From: JAFDWI01 sp964544305
GTDB taxonomy: Bacteria; Actinomycetota; Acidimicrobiia; Acidimicrobiales; Iamiaceae
Reading direction: 5' to 3'
DNA length: 64,000 nt
Assembly: GCA_964544305.1 (NCBI GenBank)
Contig: CAZJAZ010000004.1
Coordinates: forward strand, 1 to 64,000
Shown here: in pieces, positions 53,678-62,921 of the stretch
Layout: the number at the start of each line of letters is the position of its first letter
Position numbering within the stretch: the first letter of the stretch is position 1
Made by a program: the position numbers and the translations under genes
The notes under the pieces: generated by a model
Database searches by the model: none
Seen by the model: the letters and a program-made list of their open reading frames with translations, nothing else
Told to the model about the DNA's origin: nothing

Positions 53678-53737
53678 TCCCTCGCGTTTTGGGTGCCGAA
53701 ACCGGACGGCGGGATTACGCACCCAAAACATGAGGGA
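53678..53737 (+). terminator. Imperfect hairpin after the holin-like gene
   Basis: Arms 53678-53696 and 53719-53737 are reverse complements at 17 of 19 positions, with a 22-nt loop. The left arm begins directly after the stop codon (53675-53677). No T-run follows. Probably a terminator. Confidence 0.6.
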
Positions 53738-53812
53738 GGCTGGCGGCGCAACGCGTGCGGTTTGCCATTCGGTGGTGTGCCACGAAGCGGAGCGTCATTG
53801 GGCGGGTGTCGC

Positions 53813-53818
53813 TAGGGT
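53813..53818 (+). promoter_or_regulatory. -10 box (TAGGGT) for a leaderless transcript
   Basis: TAGGGT ends 7 nt before the GTG at 53826, the start chosen for the interrupted thioesterase gene. No Shine-Dalgarno lies between. Confidence 0.45.
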
Positions 53819-53825
53819 GAATCCC

Positions 53826-54635
53826 GTGACCGGCGCGCTCTTCGAGGATCTTGGCGGCGGGCAATACCTTCCCACCGCCTACGCACGAGGGCCGTGGTCA
53901 CCTGATGCATTGCACGGCGGCCCCGTCGCGCTCCTTGCCGCACGCGTCGCAGAAGTCGCGCTGAATGTGTCCGGTCGAGATGCCCACCTGCCGGTGCGTC
54001 TTACGTTGAACTGAGAACGCCCGGTCACGTTGACTCCGCTGACCGTAACGGCCACCGTCATTCGCCCCGGCCACAAAGTTCAGGTCGTTGAAGTGTCGGT
54101 CGCCAACGAAGCCGGACAGCGGCTTGCTCGTGCCGAAGTGCAAGCACTACGTCGAACGCCAATCACATTGCCCGATGACGTGATTCAACCTGACGACCCC
54201 CAACCTGAGGCACCGCCTTTAGCCCCATCAAGTTTCGACGGCTGGGGATTCCCCTCATCGGACGTGGCTTATCACCAAAACGCCACCGAGCATCGCCTCG
54301 TGCAAGGAGCCTTGGGCGAACCGGGACCGGTCATTGACTGGATCAAATTGATCGTGCCCGTTGTTGCGGGCGAAACGCCAAGCCCGTTCCAGCGAGTGGC
54401 CGCAGCAGCAGATTTTCTCAACGGCGTGTCGTGGGTGCTCTCTGGTGGTGAATGGATCTTCATCAACCCTGACCTCACCGTTACATTGCATCGATTGCCA
54501 GTCGGTGACCAGATTGCGGTTGCCGCAACGACTCGAATTGCAGATGACGGCGTGGGCACCGCTGAGGCCGACCTGTTTGATGCAGAAGGGCGTATTGGCC
54601 GGGTGGTCCAAACTTTGCTCATCGAACACCGCTAA
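53826..54635 (+). pseudogene. Acyl-CoA thioesterase gene interrupted by an in-frame TGA
   Basis: Two stretches in the same reading frame are separated by one TGA at 54012-54014. The first (FEDLGGGQYLPTAYARGPWSPDALHGGPVALLAARV...VRLTLN) and the second (ERPVTLTPLTVTATVIRPGHKVQVVEV...) join into a single TesB-like double-hotdog thioesterase of 269 codons with the usual HGGP opening and a closing DLFDAEGRIGRVVQTLL. No base is lost around the stop, so one substitution suffices. It could be a real nonsense mutation or a sequencing error; a TTG at 54030 could restart translation but would omit the first hotdog half. The rest looks undecayed, so the event is recent or artefactual. Confidence 0.8.
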
Positions 54636-54648
54636 TTCGGCGATCCAC

Positions 54649-54654
54649 TAACGT
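54649..54654 (+). promoter_or_regulatory. -10 box (TAACGT) for a leaderless transcript
   Basis: TAACGT ends 6 nt before the ATG at 54661, with no ribosome-binding site between. It gives the GH5 gene its own promoter after the broken thioesterase gene. Confidence 0.5.
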
Positions 54655-54660
54655 GCCGCC

Positions 54661-56337
54661 ATGACCAAGGCACGCCCGACCACAAGCACAGCCAGCCCAC
54701 GCGTTTGGCGTCTCGCATCGTTGCTGTGCGCTGCTTTTCTTGCCGTTGGAATCCTTGCATCGTCAAGTGTGACCGGAGCGAGCGCGATGCCCGAGTCGCT
54801 GCAACTTCGGCCGCTTTCAACGTCGTCCGATCATCAGATCGTTGACGACCAAGGACGCCAGATCTTGTTGCGCGGTGCGAACGTCAATTCGCTTGGTCGG
54901 TATTGGCAAGGTGTCCCGACCCTTGCGCCCACGCTGCCGGTTACCGAAGACGACTGGGACTCAATGGCTGCGCATGGCTTCTCTGTCGTTCGCCTCATCA
55001 TTTCATGGTCAAACGTTGAACCCACCCGTGGCGTCTACGACGATACGTATCTTGACCACGTTGATGAGTACGTCCGAGCTGCCGCGGCACATGGCATCTA
55101 CACCGTGATCGACATGCACCAAGACGCGTACACCGACACCATCTCAACTATTGACCCGGCAACATGCCCGCCTGGGACAACCCCGGCAAAAGGTTGGGAC
55201 GGCGCACCAGCGTGGGCCACAATCACCGACGGACTCTCGACCTGTCTAACGGGCTCTGATCGCAACTCGTCACCTGCGGTGAATCGTGCCTGGAATCATT
55301 TCTGGGATGACACCGATGGGATTCGCACGGCCTTTGCTGGAGCCTGGGGTCACGTCGCACAGAAGTTCGCAGGTCGCAGCGAAGTCGCCGGCTACGACAT
55401 ATTGAATGAGCCGGAAGTTTCACGCCCTGCAGCCGAGATCAAGCCGCTCTATGAAGCGATGATCGGTGATTCGGTGCGTGCGATCCGCGACGCCGAACAA
55501 ACCGCGGGTGCCACGTTTGAGCACATTGTGTTTGTCGAACCAGCCATTCCCGCGGGCGACCCATCTCGAGGGATTGTGATCCCTGATCCGGCGAGCATCG
55601 GACTTGGGACGGCAAACGTGGTCGCCGCACCACACAATTATGCGGAGTCGATCACCTCGGGCGGCCTTGATCTGACCATCGAACAAATGAGTGATGCGTT
55701 TGATTCGATCGCTGCCAGCTTGGGCCTGCCTGTGTGGATCGGTGAATACGGGTTCTGGGACACGTCGGCTGCGACGCTCATCAAAGTTCGCCGGTACGCC
55801 GCCAATGAGGATGCCAAAGCGCAAGGTGGCGCCTGGTGGCAGTGGCGTCAGTCGTGCGGCGACCCACACAGTGTGCGGTGGGAGGGTAACTCGGTTGTCG
55901 CCCCCGACAACGTGCAAACCCACTTGAACCTGCTGCAATGTCCGGGAAACACGAGCCTTGGGGCAAACGCAGCATTTCTCAAGGTGCTCGGGCGCGCGTA
56001 CCCCCGTGCCACGCCTGGTCGCATCACGTCGCTCGCAAGTGACCCAGACACCGGAATCTTCAGACTCAAGGCACAAGCGGACACAACTGATGTCGGCAAA
56101 CAGGTTGTGGTGTGGACCCCAACCAAAGACGATGCCGCTCATCGGGTGGTGACCCAAGGACTGACGCAGGTAAAAGCAACCAACGTCACCGGCGGACGAA
56201 TCATTGCCGCAACGGTCGAAGCAGCCGGTGAGTATGTGCTCCTCGTCGGTAGCGGGTTGAGCATTGGAGACCCAGGCCAAACAATCCCACTGCCCGCCGC
56301 CAAACCGATGATCGCACAGCCGACCTTTACCGGGTGA
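54661..56337 (+). CDS. Secreted GH5 endoglycoceramidase-like glycosidase
   Basis: A 558-aa exported glycosidase. A Sec signal peptide (about 1-42, ending ASA) is followed by a GH5 TIM barrel: VDDQGRQILLRGANVNSLGRYWQG, GFSVVRLIISWSNVEPTRGVYD, IDMHQDAYTD, the acid/base Glu250 in DILNEPE and the nucleophile Glu362 in WIGEYGFW. The order and the HQDAY motif match bacterial and eukaryotic endoglycoceramidases, which release the glycan from glucosylceramide-type lipids. Residues 455-558 form a beta domain typical of the subgroup. Such enzymes act on eukaryotic glycolipids, pointing to algal or animal debris as food. The ATG follows a TAACGT box. Confidence 0.88.
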   Translation: MTKARPTTSTASPRVWRLASLLCAAFLAVGILASSSVTGASAMPESLQLRPLSTSSDHQIVDDQGRQILLRGANVNSLGRYWQGVPTLAPTLPVTEDDWDSMAAHGFSVVRLIISWSNVEPTRGVYDDTYLDHVDEYVRAAAAHGIYTVIDMHQDAYTDTISTIDPATCPPGTTPAKGWDGAPAWATITDGLSTCLTGSDRNSSPAVNRAWNHFWDDTDGIRTAFAGAWGHVAQKFAGRSEVAGYDILNEPEVSRPAAEIKPLYEAMIGDSVRAIRDAEQTAGATFEHIVFVEPAIPAGDPSRGIVIPDPASIGLGTANVVAAPHNYAESITSGGLDLTIEQMSDAFDSIAASLGLPVWIGEYGFWDTSAATLIKVRRYAANEDAKAQGGAWWQWRQSCGDPHSVRWEGNSVVAPDNVQTHLNLLQCPGNTSLGANAAFLKVLGRAYPRATPGRITSLASDPDTGIFRLKAQADTTDVGKQVVVWTPTKDDAAHRVVTQGLTQVKATNVTGGRIIAATVEAAGEYVLLVGSGLSIGDPGQTIPLPAAKPMIAQPTFTG

Positions 56338-56341
56338 AGCA

Positions 56342-57238
56342 ATGAACCATCCGGTCACCGTTCATCTCATTGACGGCACCTACGAACTGTTCCGTCACTT
56401 CTTCGCGGTGCCGTCACACACGACCGCCCACGGGCGAGAAGTCGGTGCCGTACGCGGTGTAGCCATGTCAATGCTCGCCCTGCTCGACGACGGCGCCACC
56501 CATATTGGTATTGCCACCGACCATGTCGTCGAATCGTTCCGCAACGAACTTTTCGATGGATACAAAACGGGGGACGGCATTGATCCGACCCTCGCCGAAC
56601 AATTTGGGCTTCTCGAAGAGGTTCTTGTGGCAATGGGTTTTTCCGTGTGGCCGATGATTGATGGTGAAGCCGACGATGCACTTGCAACGGCCGCTTCGAT
56701 TGCGGCCGCCGATGTGCACGTTGAACGGGTGCTCATTTGCACGCCAGATAAAGACCTTGCGCAATGCGTAGGGGGCAAAGTTCGCCAGTTTGACCGTCGT
56801 GCCGGCATTGTTCGTGACGCTGAGGGTGTGCGCGAAAAATTTGGGGTGGATCCCGCGTCAATCCCCGATTATCTCGCGCTGGTCGGTGACACCGCGGACG
56901 GCTTTCCCGGTTTGAAGGGGTGGGGAGCAAAATCAACCGCGACCGTGTTGGCCCGCTATGGCCACCTTGATGCGATTCCACACTCGACAACCGACTGGGA
57001 TATTTCTGTGCGCGGCGCCGCCAAACTCGTCGAAAGGCTCATTGAAGATTTTGACGATGCCGTGTTGTTTCGCACCCTGGCAACGCTGCGATCTGATTCC
57101 GACGAAGTGACCGGAAACGTTGCCGATTGGAAATGGAACGGCCCGACCGATGAATTCCAAACAATCTGCGATTCGATTGATGCGCCCCGGCTATGCACCA
57201 GGGCCCAGGAGGCGGCTGAGCGTCGCAACGTGGGTTGA
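56342..57238 (+). CDS. 5'-3' exonuclease (flap endonuclease-like)
   Basis: A 298-aa stand-alone 5' nuclease related to the N-terminal domain of DNA polymerase I. LIDGTYELFRHFF and GVAMSMLALLDDG open the PIN-like domain; acidic metal ligands appear in GEADDALATAASIA and CTPDKDLAQCV; the H3TH DNA-binding motif is YLALVGDTADGFPGLKGWGAKSTATVLARYG. It should trim 5' ends or flaps during repair. It starts 4 nt after the GH5 stop, so it may be co-transcribed despite the unrelated role. Confidence 0.9.
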   Translation: MNHPVTVHLIDGTYELFRHFFAVPSHTTAHGREVGAVRGVAMSMLALLDDGATHIGIATDHVVESFRNELFDGYKTGDGIDPTLAEQFGLLEEVLVAMGFSVWPMIDGEADDALATAASIAAADVHVERVLICTPDKDLAQCVGGKVRQFDRRAGIVRDAEGVREKFGVDPASIPDYLALVGDTADGFPGLKGWGAKSTATVLARYGHLDAIPHSTTDWDISVRGAAKLVERLIEDFDDAVLFRTLATLRSDSDEVTGNVADWKWNGPTDEFQTICDSIDAPRLCTRAQEAAERRNVG

Positions 57239-57302
57239 CGCTGAAGGAACGTTCAGCCACTCCGGGACGCATCGGTCGCCCAAACCTGAAACACTTATCG
57301 AC

Positions 57303-57986
57303 GTGCGCATTGCACTGATCGAAGACGACGAAACCATTGCCCAAGGACTCAGTGTCGTATTGGCCGCCGAAGGCTTTGAAGTCGAATGCTTCGCGGACGG
57401 AATCACCGGACGAGACGCGGCGCTCAGTGGCCGCTTCGATCTAATCGTGCTTGACCTCATGCTTCCCCGGCTCAATGGGTATTTGGTGTGTCGGGAAGTG
57501 CGTGCGGCACGTATTTGGACGCCGATTGTGATGCTCACCGCAAAGTCCGGTGAGTTTGATCAGGTCGAAGGTCTCGACACCGGCGCGGACGACTATTTGG
57601 TGAAGCCGGTTCCAACCGTCGTGCTTCTTGCACGAATCCGTGCGTTACTGCGTCGCCCGATGCGTCGAGTTGACTGGCCCAGTGTCGGCGGGCTCAAGCT
57701 TGATCCGCTGCGACGAATCTGTTTTGTCGATGAGGTGGCCGCACCGTTGACCTCGCGTGAGACCGAGGTTTTGGCGTACCTGCTTGATCACCCAGACACC
57801 GTCATCGACCGCAACACGATTCTCGATGCCGTGTGGGGACCTGAGTTCGCCGGCGATCCCAACATTGTCGAAGTCTACGTTTCACATTTGCGCCGCAAAC
57901 TTGACGACCCATTTGCGACCAAGCGAATCGAAACGGTCCGCGGCGAGGGATACCGACTCAACACGCCAAGCACGGTCAAATCATGA
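57303..57986 (+). CDS. OmpR/PhoB family response regulator
   Basis: A 227-aa response regulator. The receiver domain has acidic Asp8/Asp9, the phospho-acceptor Asp51 in VLDLMLP, Thr79 in LTA and Lys101 in VKPVP. The C-terminal winged helix (about 130-222) has the OmpR pattern LTSRETEVLAYLLDHPDTVIDRNTILDAVWG and VEVYVSHLRRKLDD with GEGYRL at the end. GTG 57303 is used; the longer frame upstream lies in the nuclease gene. It overlaps the histidine kinase by 4 nt. The targets are likely the exported-protein genes downstream, but no binding site was identified. Confidence 0.93.
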   Translation: MRIALIEDDETIAQGLSVVLAAEGFEVECFADGITGRDAALSGRFDLIVLDLMLPRLNGYLVCREVRAARIWTPIVMLTAKSGEFDQVEGLDTGADDYLVKPVPTVVLLARIRALLRRPMRRVDWPSVGGLKLDPLRRICFVDEVAAPLTSRETEVLAYLLDHPDTVIDRNTILDAVWGPEFAGDPNIVEVYVSHLRRKLDDPFATKRIETVRGEGYRLNTPSTVKS

Positions 57987-59356
57987 CGTCGCGTCGGACA
58001 CGGTTTTCGCTTCGCCTGCGAATCTCCATTGTTGCGCTCGCGGTGGTGGTCTGTGCGTTGGTTTCTGCCGGTTTTGTGATCGTGCACGTCGTCGAACATG
58101 CCATGACCAGTCAGATCGACCGTGCGTTGCGCGCCGATGCCGACTATGCCATGCGTTCATTCGACAACGGTGGAGGTGTGCCCCCATCTGGTGGGCCGAA
58201 TGGGTTGTATGTGCAGGTCCTGAACCGTAAAACAATGACCGCTTTTGGGCTCTCCCCGGCAACAAAGTCTCTCAAACCCTTGCTTGTGGACGGACAAGCA
58301 AGTGGGCAAATACGCAGTGTCAAAAGCAACACGCTTGGCCCAGTACGTTCGCTTGTGGTGGCAACGCCAACGCCCAATGTTTCACTTATTTTGGCGCGGT
58401 CGTCTCGCAACGTTTCTGCAGTCGGTGCCACGCTCACGCGGCTGATTGTTGTCTTGACATTGGCGGGAAGTGTCCTGCTCACCGCGGTCATCTGGAAAGT
58501 GGTTGGCGGTGCGCTTGAACCGGTTGAACGGATGCGTCGGAGTGTCCAAGGACTCAGTGATACCGATCTTGCAACCCGCGTTGCGATGCCAGGCACCGGT
58601 GACGAACTTGATCGGCTCGCAACAACCTTGAACGAGTTGCTTGAGCGCTTGGAGGTTGCGATTGCTAGTGAGCGACGTTTTGTTGCCGACGCAAGTCATG
58701 ACTTGCGGACGCCAATCGCCGCGCTTCGAGCGGTGCTTGAGGCAGAAACCGCCAATCCAGACATTGCGATGTTCACTCGCTCTGATGCGCTAACCCGCAT
58801 TGACGAGTTGCAACGCCTGGTCGATCAACTTCTGCAACTCGCGTCTGCCGATCATGACGCAAATGGGGAGCTCGTCCCGGTTGACCTTGACGACCTCGTG
58901 TTGACCGCGGCAGGGCAACTTGCGACAACCTCAAAACTGTTCATCGATACGTCGCACGTGTCTGGTGGCCAGGTCGCCGGACGAGAGTCAGAACTTGCCC
59001 GCATGATCACCAACTTGGCGGCCAATGCGGCCCGTTACGCGCACACCACGATCTCGTTTCGCGTCCAAACCTTCGGTGACACCGTCGAAGTCGTCATCGA
59101 CGATGATGGCGACGGCATCCCCCTCGTTGATCGGACCCGCATTTTCGAGCGCTTTGCAACCCTTGACGATGCTCGTGCAAAAGACCGCAGCGGCACCGGG
59201 CTCGGGCTTGCAATCGTGGCCGCAATTGTGGCATCGCATCATGGAACCGTTCGTGCAGGCGAAGCCCCAGGCGGTGGGGCCCGATTCGAAGTCCGGTTAC
59301 CGACGTATCTCGCCGAGATGCCAATCACGCAAGCACATGCGGCGAGCACGACCTGA
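57983..59356 (+). CDS. Two-component sensor histidine kinase
   Basis: A 457-aa membrane histidine kinase. TM1 (about 14-36), a periplasmic sensor loop of some 110 residues, TM2 (about 154-173), a HAMP linker (175-228), then HisKA with the phospho-acceptor His239 in ADASHDLRTPIAALR and an HATPase domain with N-box NLAANAARYA, DDDGDGIP and GTGLGLAIV. ATGA overlap with the response regulator makes them a pair. The signal is unknown; the short extracytoplasmic domain has no recognised fold. The next gene is a Tat lipoprotein with PQQ-like repeats. Confidence 0.93.
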   Translation: MTSRRTRFSLRLRISIVALAVVVCALVSAGFVIVHVVEHAMTSQIDRALRADADYAMRSFDNGGGVPPSGGPNGLYVQVLNRKTMTAFGLSPATKSLKPLLVDGQASGQIRSVKSNTLGPVRSLVVATPTPNVSLILARSSRNVSAVGATLTRLIVVLTLAGSVLLTAVIWKVVGGALEPVERMRRSVQGLSDTDLATRVAMPGTGDELDRLATTLNELLERLEVAIASERRFVADASHDLRTPIAALRAVLEAETANPDIAMFTRSDALTRIDELQRLVDQLLQLASADHDANGELVPVDLDDLVLTAAGQLATTSKLFIDTSHVSGGQVAGRESELARMITNLAANAARYAHTTISFRVQTFGDTVEVVIDDDGDGIPLVDRTRIFERFATLDDARAKDRSGTGLGLAIVAAIVASHHGTVRAGEAPGGGARFEVRLPTYLAEMPITQAHAASTT

Positions 59357-59412
59357 ATCGCCGTTCAGCAGATTGCAAGACACACCGGGCACCTCTGTGA
59401 TGCACTTTGTGC

Positions 59413-60887
59413 ATGAGCGAAACTGTTCCATCGACGCAAACAAACGAACCTGACCTTGGTCGACGAGCATTCTTGATTGCGGCACCAGCGACCGCACTCA
59501 CTGTTGCGATCGCCGGGTGCTCTTCAGGTGGATCAGCGTCGAAACCGGCAGCGTCAACCACGACACTCGCGAAAGGATCGACCGCAGAATCAACGGGGAG
59601 CCAGTGGCCCTTCTACGGCCACGATCTTGCCCAAACCCGAACGAACGTGGCAGAGAAAACCATTACGCCAGCCAACGTGGCGAAGCTCAAGCGCACCTGG
59701 CACGTCGATGATCTTGTTGGGGTAACGGGAACTCCGGCGGCCGTTGACGATGTGGTCTATTTTGCCGATTGGAAAGGCCAGGTGTGGGCGGTCGAGGCTG
59801 ACACGGGGAAGAAGATTTGGACGACGCCGGTTGGCGGCATGTTCGTAGGAGCCCCGCGGTTGATGACGAAGGCGTCTATGTCGCACAGGGCGCCATGCTC
59901 GCTCGTCTCAATCGTGCCACCGGCAAGATCGAATGGAAAGCCACGACAAACAAGCATCCTCAAGCCCAAATCAACGCGTCGCCCGTGGTGATCGATGACA
60001 TGGCGATCATTGGCACCGCGAGCTTTGAGAACATGATGAACAAAGACTCATACAGTTTTCGTGGATCGATCGGGGCGTGGGACACCAAGACCGGCAAACC
60101 GGTTTGGAACTTCTTTTCAACCGAGGCAGACAAGAAGTCCGGTCCGGGGGCGGGCATCTGGTCGACGCCAGCGTTTGATACCAAACGCGGCCTGTTGTAT
60201 GTGGGCACGGGGCAAGGCCTTGCCCCACCGACCCCGAACTTGGCCGATTCGATGCTTGCCATCGACTATCGAAACGGCAAGTTGAAGTGGTCTCGCCAGT
60301 TCACCTATCCCGACGTGTTTTCAATGGGCCACCCGGGTGGCAAAGACGCCGACCTTGGCGCATCACCGAACTTGTGGACATCCAATGGACGTGACCTTGC
60401 CGGTGGTTGCGACAAAGGCGGAACGTTTCACGCGCTTGATCGTGATACCGGCGAAGAAGTCTGGAAGAAACAGCTTGCACCCGGCAGTGCTTTTGGCGGA
60501 GCGATCGGATCGGCTGCCTTTGTCGACGGTGCACTCATCGCGTCATCGAATCTGGGTGATCCTGATACCAACGCGCCGACCGACTTTTCACGAGTGTTCA
60601 ACCTTGACCCGGCGACCGGCAAAACCCGATGGGTCACCGACAAGCTCGAAGGCAAGATTTTCGGCCCCGTTTCGGCTGTGCCCGGTGTGGCTTTTGTTGG
60701 AACCGACAAAGGCCATCTCTTTGCGTTCGAGGTTGCGACCGGAAAGACGCTTTGGAAACAGGAAGCACCCGCAATGACAGCGTGTGGACCGTCAATCGTG
60801 AATGGTCGCGTCGTGTGGGGATATGGCTTCATCTTGTTTGGCGGTCCAGGCAAAGGTGGGGTCACCGCATATGAGATTGGGGCATGA
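59413..60887 (+). pseudogene. Tat-exported PQQ-like beta-propeller lipoprotein, frameshifted
   Basis: A beta-propeller protein split between two frames. The first frame starts at ATG 59413 with a twin-arginine signal (GRRAFLIAA, Arg17-Arg18) and a lipobox IAGC (Cys36), then SQWPFYGHDLAQTRTN and the first blades up to GGMFVGAP. The other frame continues from PAVDDEGVYVAQGAMLARLNRATGKIEW to GGVTAYEIGA with repeated AxDxxTGKxxW blades of the quinoprotein-dehydrogenase type. The join is at GGAGCCCCGCGGTTGAT: one more C in the run at 59852-59855 would restore one frame. Either a 1-nt deletion, an assembly error, or -1 slippage. Whether the intact protein binds PQQ is unknown. Confidence 0.8.
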
Positions 60888-61933
60888 TGATGCGCCGCGC
60901 TGGCATCGTCGCGTTTCTTGCGACAGCGTTCGTTGCTGCCACGTTGAGCACGGGCTGTTCGAGCAGCGCGAGTACATCGAAATCGGCCGAATCGTCGCGC
61001 CAAACGTCGACGAGCGTGCCCGGCCCCAAACTGGCATCCGGGCCCTCCAAAGGATGTCAAGCTGCAACCCCTGCAAAGCCGGGCACGTTCGATGAGAAGA
61101 TCACCTCTGGAGGCAAAGAGCGTTCGTACGAACTTATTGTTCCGGCCGGATACGACGGCTCGAAACCCCTACCGCTTGTCTTTGGACTTCACTCGCTCAC
61201 CATTGACTATCACGTCATCCCCATGGCATCGGGCTTTAACGACATGGCGACGCGCTATGACTTCATTCTCGTGGCACCATCAGGGCTCCTTGGTGAAGGC
61301 AACAAGCCGTATTGGAATGCGGCCCCGGTCAAAGACAATTACGACGTCACGTTCTTGACCGATCTCCTTGACCATCTTGAAGGCACCTTGTGCGTGGATA
61401 CCGCGAAAGTCGTTTCGATCGGTATGTCAAACGGCGCACAAATGTCGTCGCTGCTTGCGTGTCGTCTTGGTGGGCGGATCACGGGTGTCGGTGCAATCTC
61501 TGGCGTGGAATACAACCAACCGTGCCCGGCTCCACCGGTGCCAATCATTGCGTTTCATGGCACGAAAGACCCGTTCGTCCCCTACGCCGGGGGTGGTTTG
61601 AATTCGGTGAAGATCGCAGATCGCAACTTCTATCACGGCAAGATTCCTGCGGGCACCCCGAAGCCCGGTGGCGTTGATGCGTCAATGACAAGTTGGGCAA
61701 AGCACAACGGATGTCGCCCAACACCTGCGGTTACCAACGTTTCAAAAGAAGTCGAACTTCGTACGTGGCGCAACTGTGGCGAGCTGACCGAGCTCTATGT
61801 GATCAAAGGAGCGGGGCACACGTGGCCTGGCCTTTGCATCCCCGGCATGGAGAAGTCCTTTGGCACGTGTACAACCGACATCAAAGCAACCGAGCTGATG
61901 TTTGCCGGGCTGCTTGGTGCCCCGGCCCGGTGA
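60884..61933 (+). CDS. LpqC-like lipoprotein esterase (PHB depolymerase/feruloyl esterase type), copy 1
   Basis: A 349-aa lipoprotein esterase. Lipobox LSTGC (Cys25), a Ser/Thr linker, then an alpha/beta hydrolase: nucleophile Ser182 in GMSNG, acid Asp229 in HGTKDP, base His312 in GAGHTWPG. It belongs to the LpqC/PHB-depolymerase-like group, whose substrates are often short polyesters or acetylated/feruloylated polymers. Four cysteines in the mature part could pair as disulfides. It overlaps the propeller gene by 4 nt and precedes a second, diverged copy by 4 nt. Anchored on the outer face of the membrane. Confidence 0.88.
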   Translation: MMMRRAGIVAFLATAFVAATLSTGCSSSASTSKSAESSRQTSTSVPGPKLASGPSKGCQAATPAKPGTFDEKITSGGKERSYELIVPAGYDGSKPLPLVFGLHSLTIDYHVIPMASGFNDMATRYDFILVAPSGLLGEGNKPYWNAAPVKDNYDVTFLTDLLDHLEGTLCVDTAKVVSIGMSNGAQMSSLLACRLGGRITGVGAISGVEYNQPCPAPPVPIIAFHGTKDPFVPYAGGGLNSVKIADRNFYHGKIPAGTPKPGGVDASMTSWAKHNGCRPTPAVTNVSKEVELRTWRNCGELTELYVIKGAGHTWPGLCIPGMEKSFGTCTTDIKATELMFAGLLGAPAR

Positions 61934-61937
61934 CGCC

Positions 61938-62900
61938 ATGATGGGAGCATTGAAGCGTGGCGTGTCTTTGGCGACAACATTTGGTTTGGTCGTGTCGGGC
62001 GCGGCCGGCTGCGGATCGTCAACATCTCCGAAAGCGGCACCGACAACACGGGTGACGCCAACCACATCCACGCTTGTTGGTGTTACCCCATCATCAGGCT
62101 GTGCCGCGGCGACAACTGCGCCAAAATCCACGCTCACGATCAAAGTGAACGGAACCAACCGGGATGCGGTGATCTCGTATCCGACGGGCTCGACGAAAAC
62201 CCCAATGCCTCTGGTTGTGTTGCTGCACGGCATGGGTCAGACCCCACAGCTGATCAACACGATCAGCGACCTTCCCGCGAAAGCGGCCGCGCACCACACC
62301 ATGGTGGTGACGCCAGGCGCGAGTGGCAAGCCGTCGATGTGGCAGCCCTCGGGGAGCGGAGACGATGCACAGTTCATCTCTACGCTTCTTGATCACCTCG
62401 AAGCGAGCTCATGTATCGACACCGCACCGGTCTACGTGGTCGGGTTTTCTGTTGGTGCGTTCATGGCGGCGAGCTACGCCTGTGCGAATGAAGATCGTAT
62501 TGCGGCTATTGCGACGGTCGCCGTGCAATTTCCCGGGGCATGCAAACAGCCCATGCCGTTTCTGGCTTTTCACGGAACTGCGGATCCGATCGTGCCATTC
62601 GAACCGGGAGCGAAAGGAGCCATTGGCGGTGGCGTGGGAACCGTTGCGAACGTGACCAAATGGGCCGAGATCAACAAATGCGAAACGACTCCGCAGTCAC
62701 AGCGCGCGGCGCCAAAAGCCACACGGTTCACGTGGCCGAAATGTGCACCGGGGAGCGAAACGGTGCTGTATCGGATCGACGGTGGGGGACACGCCTGGCC
62801 CGGCTCACGAGCCAAAGAAGGCGCGGATGCGGTCGCGCCGGACGACTCGGTTGACGCGACCGACCTTGCGCTCAGATTTTTTGCTGCTCATCATCGGTGA
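61938..62900 (+). CDS. LpqC-like lipoprotein esterase, copy 2
   Basis: A 320-aa relative of the preceding lipoprotein. Lipobox GAAGC (Cys25), a Thr-rich linker, then nucleophile Ser171 in GFSVG, Asp216 in HGTADP and His285 in GGGHAWPG. Only the core is alike between the two copies (DHLE..C.DTA.V, FHGT.DP.VP, GHTWPG/GHAWPG), so the duplication is old and specificity has probably diverged. Two ATGs lie side by side (61938 and 61941). It ends the exported-protein operon; the minus-strand MhuD gene follows. Confidence 0.88.
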   Translation: MMGALKRGVSLATTFGLVVSGAAGCGSSTSPKAAPTTRVTPTTSTLVGVTPSSGCAAATTAPKSTLTIKVNGTNRDAVISYPTGSTKTPMPLVVLLHGMGQTPQLINTISDLPAKAAAHHTMVVTPGASGKPSMWQPSGSGDDAQFISTLLDHLEASSCIDTAPVYVVGFSVGAFMAASYACANEDRIAAIATVAVQFPGACKQPMPFLAFHGTADPIVPFEPGAKGAIGGGVGTVANVTKWAEINKCETTPQSQRAAPKATRFTWPKCAPGSETVLYRIDGGGHAWPGSRAKEGADAVAPDDSVDATDLALRFFAAHHR

Positions 62901-62921
62901 GCAGGCCAGCGGGATGTGCCT

